DNA from: SVQP01 sp045660125
GTDB taxonomy: Bacteria; Bacillota; Clostridia; Oscillospirales; CAG-272
Length of the DNA stretch: 38,681 nt
Assembly (NCBI GenBank): GCA_045660125.1
Contig: JAZRDG010000080.1
Span: forward strand, 1-38,681
Reading direction: 5' to 3'
The notes under the pieces were generated by a model that was not told where the DNA came from, made no database searches, and saw only the letters and a list, made by a program, of their open reading frames with translations. Below, one piece after another: positions 32,039-38,681 of this stretch; the first letter of the stretch is position 1, and the number at the start of each line of letters is the position of its first letter. The position numbers and the translations under genes were made by a program.

Positions 32039-35000
32039 ATGAGTAAAAAGCAATTGTATAGCACGTTTGCTGCCCCCGGCGCAGAATGGCGCGGAAAGCC
32101 CTTCTGGTCGTGGAACGGCGAGTTGAGAGAAGAGGAGCTGACAAGACAGGTCGAGGTCATGAAAGAGATGGGTCTTGGCGGCTATTTCATGCATTCACGT
32201 GCGGGTCTGATTACCGAATATCTGGGCGAGGAATGGTTTGATCTGATCAACGCGGTCGCAGATGCGGGTGAGAAGGTCGGCATGGAGGCTTGGCTGTATG
32301 ACGAGGACCGCTGGCCGTCCGGCTCTGCGGGCGGTAAGGTCACGATTGACGAGCAGTACCGCATGAAATCCCTGTACGTCTATGAGTCTGCCCTTGAGAA
32401 GGCAGAGCTCAACGATCAGACGATCGCGCTCTACGCAGCAAAGATCGATGGGATCAACGTGTGGGCGTATGAGGAGCTCAAGCTTTCCGAGATCTCTTGC
32501 CTGCATTGTCTGAGCCGTGCGTTCAAGGCTGCCGTTGACCGTCTTGCGCCCACCGTAGAGGATAAGCCGGGTGAATGGAAGGTGCTGCGCTTTGCCATCG
32601 TGCCCGACGCGCCCAACTCCAACTATAACGGCACCACCTATATCGACACCATGTCCTATAAGGCTGTGTATAAGTTCATCGACATGACGCACGAGGAATA
32701 TAAGCGTCGCTGCGGCGACCGCCTTGGCAAGTCGATCAAGGGTATTTTTACCGACGAGCCGCACCGCGGTCACTGCTTTGACAATCTGCGCCAGCATGAC
32801 GGCGTGATCTCCTGCGCGACTGCATGGACGGACGATATTTTTGATGAATTCGAGAAGAGATACGGCTATGACGCACGCCCCATTCTGCCCGAGCTGTTCT
32901 ACAGATTGGGCGGCAATCAGGTAGCCCCCGTCAAGCTGCATTATATTGACCTTGCGGACAATTTGTTCCTTGAGCGCTTTGCAATGCCCATCAACCAGTG
33001 GTGCAAAGCCAACGGTATTGAATTTACGGGTCACGTGCTGCACGAGGACTCCTTGATGAATCAGACCGTGCCCCACGGCTCGCTCATGCGCTTTTACGAG
33101 CACATGGGTTACCCCGGTGTGGACGTGCTGACCGAGCATAACCGCTGCTATTGGATCGTCAAGCAGCTTGCATCCGCTGCGCGTCAGCTGGATAAAAAGT
33201 GGCTGCTTTCCGAGCTGTACGGCTGCACGGGCTGGCAGTTTGATTTCAAGTCGCACAAGACGGTGGGCGATTGGCAGGCGCTGTTCGGCATCAATCTGCG
33301 CTGCCAGCACCTTTCCTGGTACACCATGGAGGGCGAAAGCAAGCGCGATTACCCCGCATCCATTCTGCACCAGTCGCCTTGGTATAAGGACTATGCAGCA
33401 GTAGAGGACCACTTTGCACGTATGGGCGTGGTGCTGGCTGCGGGCAAGGCAGACTGTGACGTGCTGGTCGTCAACCCCATTGAATCGCTTTGGTGTCAGG
33501 CGTACCTTGGCTGGGCGCGTTGGATCATGAACGCCTCTCCCGACGTAGCCCCCTATGAGCAGAGATATCAGCAGCTGTTCCACATGCTGACCGACAATCA
33601 CGTGGACTTCGACTACGGCGAGGAGCAGATCATGCGCGACAAGTGGTCGCTGACCACCGATGCTGCAGGCAAGGCGCTCTTAAAGATCGGCAACGCGACC
33701 TACCGCACCGTGCTGGTGACCAATATGCTGACCATCAGACCCACCACGCTGGCAATTCTTGCCGAGTTCCAAAAGGCGGGCGGACAGGTCATTTTCGCAG
33801 GCGATTTGCCTGCATATGTAGATGCGGTTGCATCCGACGCGCCCGCAATGCTGGCAGAGCAGTGCTGCCGCGTGGGCTACGACGAAAAGGAAATTCTGGC
33901 AGCTATTCGCGCAGGCTCGCAATGCTTTGTGGACATCAAGGACGCGGACGGGGACGCAGAGCGTGCCGTGTTCGTACAGGTGCGCCGCGACGTGGACGAC
34001 GAGGGCAGCGTGGCTGCCGTGGTACTCAACACCGACCGTGAAAACGGTCGCAAAGATCTGACGCTTTGCATCTCTGTGCCTGCAGGCATGAGCGTTGAGG
34101 AGTGGGATCTTGAGAGCGGAAAGCGTTATAACGTAAAGGTGAACTGGAAGGACGGCATTGCCGAGATCGGCTTTGATCTCGACGCTGCCGGCACGCGCTG
34201 CTTTGTGCTGACAAGCACGCGCGAGCAGTTGCCCGTGCAGTCCGCATATGCCGTTAAGCAAGTATTGGAGATCGACGAGGCAGACTTTGCGCCCCTGCTT
34301 GACGAGCCAAACGTCTGCGTGCTTGACTGGTGCCGCTGGAGATGGGCGGACGGCGCGTGGAGTGACGCGTCTGAAGTGCTGCGCATTGACGGAGCGGTGC
34401 GTGACGCGGTTGGCATTGAGCGCCGCGGCGGCGAGATGCTGCAGCCTTGGTTTGCCAAGCTGCACCACAAGCAGAAGTACGGCGAGATCGAGCTGGAATA
34501 CGAGTTCTATATAGACGAAATGCCCAAGGGCACGGTCGCTTTGGCAGGTGAGAGACCCGAGACCAACGCGTACTACATCAACGGCACGCCTTTGGAAAAC
34601 AAGGATATCAACGATTTCTGGGTAGACGATTGCTTAAAGAAGATGTATATTCCCGAGGGTGCGTTGCGCCTTGGCAGAAACGTGGTGACCATCAAGGTCA
34701 ACTTCATGCGCACCACCAACATCGAGGCGATCTACCTGATCGGTGACTTTGGCGTGGCGCTGTCCGAGGTCAATACGCGCACGCTGGTAGCAGCTCCTGC
34801 GCAGATGGGTCTTGGCAACTACGCAGATTACGCGCTGCCGTTCTATACGGGCAGCATGACCTACCGCATCCTGCCCGAAATGTACGCAGGACTTGAGATT
34901 GGAAAGGGTGATCGCGTCATGCTGAGCACCAAGTTCACGGGCGGCTGCTTCAAGGTGATTACCGAGAGCGGCACGCAGGTCGTGGGCTGGAATCCTTACG

Positions 35001-35221
35001 AGGCAGACGTGACCGAGGCTGTCAAGGCAGGGCAGAGCATTGACCTTTGCGTGGTCGGCACGCGTAAGAACGTGTTCGGACCGCTTCACCAGCTGCCCGC
35101 GATCGCTGGTGCATGCGGCCCCGGAAACTTTGTCACCGGCGGCGCAAGCTGGACGGATGCATACGTGCTGATCGATAGCGGCGCCAAGAGCATTACGTTT
35201 ACGGTCGAGACCGAGGTATAA
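32039..35221 (+). CDS. GH106-like glycoside hydrolase (alpha-L-rhamnosidase-related), cytoplasmic
   Basis: 1060 residues from the ATG at 32039 (CGGAGG upstream); the longer frame would run through the promoter. There is no signal peptide. The N-terminal barrel has the run typical of GH106-related proteins: PFWSWNGELREEELTRQ (about 18-34), GGYFMHSRAGLITEYLGEEW, and WLYDEDRWPSGSAGGKV (about 83-99). Further conserved-looking segments are GIFTDEPHRG, FTGHVLHEDSL and LSELYGCTGW, with Glu residues that could be catalytic. The C-terminal 300 residues are beta-sandwich modules of galactose-binding type. It probably removes terminal sugars from imported plant or host oligosaccharides; rhamnose specificity is not proven. 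It is a single-gene unit ending at the terminator 35250-35290. Confidence 0.82.
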   Translation: MSKKQLYSTFAAPGAEWRGKPFWSWNGELREEELTRQVEVMKEMGLGGYFMHSRAGLITEYLGEEWFDLINAVADAGEKVGMEAWLYDEDRWPSGSAGGKVTIDEQYRMKSLYVYESALEKAELNDQTIALYAAKIDGINVWAYEELKLSEISCLHCLSRAFKAAVDRLAPTVEDKPGEWKVLRFAIVPDAPNSNYNGTTYIDTMSYKAVYKFIDMTHEEYKRRCGDRLGKSIKGIFTDEPHRGHCFDNLRQHDGVISCATAWTDDIFDEFEKRYGYDARPILPELFYRLGGNQVAPVKLHYIDLADNLFLERFAMPINQWCKANGIEFTGHVLHEDSLMNQTVPHGSLMRFYEHMGYPGVDVLTEHNRCYWIVKQLASAARQLDKKWLLSELYGCTGWQFDFKSHKTVGDWQALFGINLRCQHLSWYTMEGESKRDYPASILHQSPWYKDYAAVEDHFARMGVVLAAGKADCDVLVVNPIESLWCQAYLGWARWIMNASPDVAPYEQRYQQLFHMLTDNHVDFDYGEEQIMRDKWSLTTDAAGKALLKIGNATYRTVLVTNMLTIRPTTLAILAEFQKAGGQVIFAGDLPAYVDAVASDAPAMLAEQCCRVGYDEKEILAAIRAGSQCFVDIKDADGDAERAVFVQVRRDVDDEGSVAAVVLNTDRENGRKDLTLCISVPAGMSVEEWDLESGKRYNVKVNWKDGIAEIGFDLDAAGTRCFVLTSTREQLPVQSAYAVKQVLEIDEADFAPLLDEPNVCVLDWCRWRWADGAWSDASEVLRIDGAVRDAVGIERRGGEMLQPWFAKLHHKQKYGEIELEYEFYIDEMPKGTVALAGERPETNAYYINGTPLENKDINDFWVDDCLKKMYIPEGALRLGRNVVTIKVNFMRTTNIEAIYLIGDFGVALSEVNTRTLVAAPAQMGLGNYADYALPFYTGSMTYRILPEMYAGLEIGKGDRVMLSTKFTGGCFKVITESGTQVVGWNPYEADVTEAVKAGQSIDLCVVGTRKNVFGPLHQLPAIAGACGPGNFVTGGASWTDAYVLIDSGAKSITFTVETEV

Positions 35222-35249
35222 AAGCATAACCGCCCCACGGGACGGGAAA

Positions 35250-35290
35250 ATCCTCCAACGGCGCATGCCGTTGGAGGATCATTATTGTTT
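35250..35290 (+). terminator. Rho-independent terminator after the GH106-like gene
   Basis: ATCCTCCAACGGC (35250-35262) pairs with GCCGTTGGAGGAT (35267-35279), followed by a CATTATTGTTTT tract. Its centre CCAACGGC...GCCGTTGG is shared with the terminator at 37969. Confidence 0.8.
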
Positions 35291-35310
35291 TACCTTTTTT
35301 TGAAAAAATG

Positions 35311-35342
35311 TGTCAAATCCCGACAAAAACGCGGTGTTCTTA
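35311..35342 (+). promoter_or_regulatory. Possible autoregulated ECF promoter
   Basis: No TATAAT is present upstream of the sigma gene. TGTCAAA (35311-35317) and GTTCTTA (35336-35342), about 18 bases apart, could be the -35 and -10 of an ECF-type promoter. A GGTGC-TAT-GCACC hairpin lies in the leader at 35350-35362. Weak evidence. Confidence 0.35.
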
Positions 35343-35387
35343 TATGAAGGGTGCTATGCACCGATCAAAGAACGAAAGGAGTTTTTT

Positions 35388-35948
35388 ATGCAAGATCAGG
35401 AGATCGTTGCCTTGTATCATCAGCGCGATGAGCGGGCAATCGTGCAAACAGAAACCAAATACGGCGCGTACTGTACGGGAATTGCGCAAAGCATCCTGCA
35501 GAATATGCAGGACAGCGAGGAGTGTGTCAACGACACGTGGCTGCGCACCTGGAATTCCATTCCGCCCGCAAAGCCCGAAAATCTGAGAACCTACGTGGGG
35601 AAGATCACGCGCAATCTTTCTCTGAACCGCTTAGAGTACCGTCACCGTGAAAAGCGCGGCGGGGGAGAGGTCATGCTCGCGCTTGATGAGATCGGGGAGG
35701 TGGCGTCCCCCGATGCAGACCTTGCTGCCCAGATCGAGCGTGAGGAGTTTTCGCGCATTCTCAATGCGTTTTTGTGGAGCTTGCCCGAGAGAGATTGCTG
35801 CGTGTTCATTCGCCGCTATTACTACCTGGAGAGCGTTGAGCGCATTTCCGAGCGGTATGCCATCAGCCAAGCCGCCGTGTTCAAGATCCTCTCACGCGCG
35901 CGTGGCAAGCTGCGCAAGGCTTTGGCAGAGGAGGGATATACGGTATGA
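35388..35948 (+). CDS. ECF-type sigma-70 family RNA polymerase sigma factor
   Basis: 186 residues from the ATG at 35388 (AAAGGAG upstream), the normal ECF size. Region 2 is visible as AQSILQNMQDSEECVNDTWLRTWNSIPP and LRTYVGKITRNLSLNRLEYRHREKR (about 30-90). Region 4 is LPERDCCVFIRRYYYLESVERISERYAISQAAVFKILSRARGKLRKAL (about 132-180; a helix-turn-helix around YAISQAAVFKILSRAR). An acidic linker joins them. The last four bases overlap the start of the LRR membrane gene (ATGA), a layout typical of sigma/anti-sigma pairs, so its activity is probably held by that protein. Confidence 0.92.
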   Translation: MQDQEIVALYHQRDERAIVQTETKYGAYCTGIAQSILQNMQDSEECVNDTWLRTWNSIPPAKPENLRTYVGKITRNLSLNRLEYRHREKRGGGEVMLALDEIGEVASPDADLAAQIEREEFSRILNAFLWSLPERDCCVFIRRYYYLESVERISERYAISQAAVFKILSRARGKLRKALAEEGYTV

Positions 35949-37948
35949 AAAATCTCCCTTTGCTGCACTGGATGGAGGACATCGATCCCGTGCTGATCGA
36001 GCGCGCCGACAATTACCGCGCCACGCGCCGCAAGCCTTACTTACGTGTCGCCCTGATCGCGGCAGCCGTGCTGCTGCTTTTGACGGTTGCATTATCCGCA
36101 TTTGCCGCATGGCGCGTTGATACTTACGTACAAACCGAATATCCCGATATCTATGACGGCACGCTGCTGCACGCGCTGGATATCGTGCTGACGCAGGATG
36201 AAAATGCCGTTTCCACGCTGCTTGGCGAGCAAAACAAGCGCGACCTGCATGCGCTGTTCAACGCTCTGCGCGGTGTGACGGATGATGAGCAGAACTCCGA
36301 GGATCAGCCCAAGTCGCAGGGCTCCGAGGGCTTGGAATACCGCTCACGCGGCGACGGAAATTGCAGCGTGGTCAGCATTGGCAGCTGTAAGGATGCGCAT
36401 GTCATTGTTCCCAAGTATTCCCCCGACGGCGAGATCGTGGTGGGCATTGAAGAGGGGGCGTTTGAAAATTGCATCACCATGACAAAAATCACGCTGCCAA
36501 GCACGATCAGAACCATACGTGACAACGCGTTTGCCGGATGCAGTAAGCTGGAGGAGATCAATATCCCCGAGGGCGTGACCTTGATTGGCAATCAAGCGTT
36601 CAGGGGCTGCTGGAGGCTGACAGCGCTGCATATCCCGGAGAGTGTGACCGAGATCGGTGAGAGGGTCGTCGGTATGTGCATTATGTTAGAGGAGCTGACA
36701 GTCGATCCCGATAACCTCGTGTACAGAGGGGAGGGGAACTGCCTGATCGATAAGGAGAGCGGCACGCTGCTTGCGGGCTGCGAGGGCAGCGTGATTCCCG
36801 ATGGCGTGACGAGTATCGCACCTTATGCGTTTTACTGCATGTCGGGCTTGCGTCAAGTCGCCATCCCCGAGGGTGTCACGAGTATTGGCGAGCAGGCGTT
36901 TCTTGGCTGCAGCATGCTCAGGCAAGTGACGTTTCCCACCACGCTCAAAAGCATTGGCAAGCAAGCCTTTTCGGAGTGCATGGTGCTTGGCAGTGCGGTA
37001 TTTTCCGAGGGGCTTGAGACCATTGAAGCACTTGCATTTGAAAAGTGTGAAAAGCTGACCACCGTCAGCTTGCCGAGCAGCTTGCAGAGCATTGGAAAAT
37101 CCGCATTTACCGGATGCGCGTCTCTTACCGAGATCGATATCCCCGACGGCATTACCACGATCGAGTCCAACACGTTTTACGGGTGTTATGCGCTTGCGCG
37201 CGTCGGCATTCCCGATAGCGTGATCGAGATACAAAGCTATGCGTTTTATGTGTGCCGCTCTCTTGCGGAAATTGACCTTCCGGACGGGATGATAAGTATA
37301 TTCAGCCATTCGTTTACCGATTGCTCAAGCCTTACCGAGCTGGTCATCCCCGAGGGAGTCAAGGCGATCGGTGAGGCTGCGTTCTCGGGAGCAAGCAGCT
37401 TGACCGTACTGCATCTTCCCGAAAGCCTGACCGGTATCGGGGCAAGTGCGTTTGCATCCTGCACGGCGCTGGAATCTGTCTATATCCCCGCCAAGGTCAG
37501 CACGATTGGAGCGGATGCTTTTCGTGGCTGCCTTGCCTTGACCGAGCTGACGGTGAGCGCGGATAATCCGGCGTACAGAAGTGAGGGCAATTGTCTGATC
37601 GAGATCGAAAACGGTAAATTGTTGTTTGCAAATACCCACAGCACCGTGCCCGTGGGCGTCAAGATCATCGGTTCGTATGTATTTTGCGAAATGGAGTTTG
37701 TACGTTTTTCCTTGCCCGATGGTGTGATCGAAATCGAACCCCTGGCGTTTAAGTATTGTTGGGATATGCTGAGCATCGTCATTCCCGAAAGCGTGACCAA
37801 AATCGACGATTACGCCTTTTACGGCTGTACGCGGCTTATGAGAGTGTATTATACCGGCACCGAGGAGCAATGGAATCAGATCGAGATAGGCGTTGAAAAT
37901 GATCACTTGCTCGAAGCGGACGTCAGATTTGAGTACGTGCGGGAATAA
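35945..37948 (+). CDS. Putative membrane anti-sigma factor fused to extracellular BspA-type leucine-rich repeats
   Basis: 667 residues. The N-terminus (about 1-34, HWMEDIDPVLIERAD then a basic RATRRKPYLR stretch) is cytoplasmic and resembles short anti-sigma tails encoded next to ECF factors. One transmembrane helix (about 35-56) follows, then a region of about 100 residues, then LRR_5/BspA-type repeats from about 160 to 650 (IPEGVTSIGEQAFLGCSML-type units, roughly 18-20). Two islands of the form YRxEGNCLIxxExGxLL interrupt the array at about 258 and 542. The tail (YYTGTEEQWNQIEIG) is common in this class. Coupled to the sigma gene by an ATGA overlap, it may sense an external ligand or adhesion partner; the anti-sigma role is inference. 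Confidence 0.8.
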   Translation: MKNLPLLHWMEDIDPVLIERADNYRATRRKPYLRVALIAAAVLLLLTVALSAFAAWRVDTYVQTEYPDIYDGTLLHALDIVLTQDENAVSTLLGEQNKRDLHALFNALRGVTDDEQNSEDQPKSQGSEGLEYRSRGDGNCSVVSIGSCKDAHVIVPKYSPDGEIVVGIEEGAFENCITMTKITLPSTIRTIRDNAFAGCSKLEEINIPEGVTLIGNQAFRGCWRLTALHIPESVTEIGERVVGMCIMLEELTVDPDNLVYRGEGNCLIDKESGTLLAGCEGSVIPDGVTSIAPYAFYCMSGLRQVAIPEGVTSIGEQAFLGCSMLRQVTFPTTLKSIGKQAFSECMVLGSAVFSEGLETIEALAFEKCEKLTTVSLPSSLQSIGKSAFTGCASLTEIDIPDGITTIESNTFYGCYALARVGIPDSVIEIQSYAFYVCRSLAEIDLPDGMISIFSHSFTDCSSLTELVIPEGVKAIGEAAFSGASSLTVLHLPESLTGIGASAFASCTALESVYIPAKVSTIGADAFRGCLALTELTVSADNPAYRSEGNCLIEIENGKLLFANTHSTVPVGVKIIGSYVFCEMEFVRFSLPDGVIEIEPLAFKYCWDMLSIVIPESVTKIDDYAFYGCTRLMRVYYTGTEEQWNQIEIGVENDHLLEADVRFEYVRE

Positions 37949-37968
37949 AAGCTATCATAAAATGAAAT

Positions 37969-38003
37969 CCGCCAACGGCATGCCGTTGGCGGGTGTTTTG
38001 TTT
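37969..38003. terminator. Terminator between the LRR gene and valS
   Basis: CCGCCAACGGCA (37969-37980) pairs with TGCCGTTGGCGG (37981-37992), followed by TGTTTTGTTT on the plus strand; the minus side reads TTTCATTTTA, so it may serve both convergent genes. Confidence 0.8.
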
Positions 38004-38020
38004 ATGCGGTTTTGCTTGGA

Positions 38021-38681
38021 TTAACCCAGCTTAGCAAGTGCTGCAACGACACCTGCAAGGTTCTCGCGGTACTTTTCCATCTTTGCCTTCTCGCCCTCGA
38101 CGACAGCAGCGGGAGCCTTGGAAACAAAGCCCTGATTGGAGAGCTTCTTCTCAATACGAGAGATCTCGTCCTCCAGCTTCTTCTGCTCGGCGGCAAGTCT
38201 TGCCTTTTCCTTTTCAAAGTCGATGATATCAGCCATGGGCAGGAAGATTGCGGCAGAGTCGGTGATGATCTGTACTGCGTTGTCGCCCGAAACGGTCTCT
38301 GCGTCAAACGCGTCTGCTACGATGACCTCGGAAGCGGATGCGAGTCTGCCAAAGAAGCCTGCAGCAGCGGTAAAGCAAGCGTCGTGCTTGGTAGCGATAT
38401 ATACCTTTGCCTTACGGGAGGGAGCAACGTTCATTTCTGCGCGGCGAGCGCGGATTGCGCTGATGGCGTCAATAACGCGTGCCATATCCTCGGATTCCTT
38501 TGCAAATGCAGGAATGGTTGCAGGATCGGGGTACTCGGAGATCATAATGCTCTCAGAGTCATGCGGCAGCGACTGGTAGATCTCCTCGGTAATGAAGGGC
38601 ATGAAGGGATGCAGCAGCTTGAGCGTTTCGGTCAGCACGTACGCAATGACGTTCTGGCAAACCGTGTTGCCTGCGTTTTCC
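38021..38681 (-). CDS. valS: Valyl-tRNA synthetase, C-terminal part (cut by window edge)
   Basis: About 219 residues of the C-terminus are visible; the frame stays open to the window edge. The anticodon-binding helical domain has LTETLKLLHPFMPFITEEIYQSLP, and ISAIRARRAEMNVAPSRKAKVYI is typical of ValS. The last 70 residues form the coiled-coil arm (EKEKARLAAEQKKLEDEISRIEKKL, then FVSKAPAAVVEGEKAKMEKY) that is diagnostic for the enzyme. It charges tRNA-Val in the cytoplasm. Any T-box leader would lie outside the window. Confidence 0.93.
   Translation of the reverse strand, partial: ENAGNTVCQNVIAYVLTETLKLLHPFMPFITEEIYQSLPHDSESIMISEYPDPATIPAFAKESEDMARVIDAISAIRARRAEMNVAPSRKAKVYIATKHDACFTAAAGFFGRLASASEVIVADAFDAETVSGDNAVQIITDSAAIFLPMADIIDFEKEKARLAAEQKKLEDEISRIEKKLSNQGFVSKAPAAVVEGEKAKMEKYRENLAGVVAALAKLG

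Overview
The window is a piece of a bacterial chromosome, most likely from an uncultured low-abundance or gut-type member of the Clostridia (Firmicutes). The reasons are the consensus sigma-A promoters (TTGACA-17-TATAAT), AGGAGG ribosome binding sites, a T-box leader in front of thrS, an exonuclease-dead PolA, Thr/Glu-rich secreted lipoproteins and a BspA-type leucine-rich repeat protein. TAA, TAG and TGA all end genes. The genus cannot be fixed from the sequence alone.

Layout. 1-1158: 3' part of a DNA polymerase IV gene broken by an in-frame TGA. 1159-2038: no gene, dense palindromic repeats and a 394-base element with perfect 15-base terminal inverted repeats. 2039-3983 (minus): an AT-richer accessory island with two paralogous unknown proteins flanking a membrane protein. 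4304-6694: phosphoribosyltransferase and aspS. 6850-11742: operon of a membrane-anchored surface protein, a GH99/GH71-like lipoprotein and a GDPD phosphodiesterase. 11743-12267: 76-base tandem array and hairpins. 12329-16244: polA and an ArsB/NhaD-type transporter. 16555-19914: a large modular lipoprotein. 19976-22636 (minus): eno and glyA. 22867-27118: a methylglyoxal-synthase-like protein, a T-box leader, thrS and a metallophosphoesterase lipoprotein. 27169-29767 (minus): two paralogous surface proteins. 29829-31845 (minus): a GlmU-like left-handed beta-helix protein and glmM. 32039-35221: cytoplasmic GH106-like glycosidase. 35388-37948: ECF sigma factor with an overlapping membrane protein carrying extracellular leucine-rich repeats. 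38021-38681 (minus): 3' end of valS.

Two themes join otherwise separate genes. First, a family of short palindromes with constant shoulders (GTAGGGG at one end, CCCGC at the other) and variable self-complementary cores fills the intergenic regions, and one composite copy lies in frame inside polA, where it encodes about 25 residues of an interdomain linker. This is the most unusual thing in the window. Second, five secreted or surface proteins (6850, 16555, 25517, 27169 and 28535) appear to share one beta-rich domain (called A here), and three of them share a second (called B). This suggests a lineage-specific modular surface system, together with the GH99-like lipoprotein and the sigma factor/LRR sensor pair. 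All functional calls come from reading motifs by eye; no database search was run.
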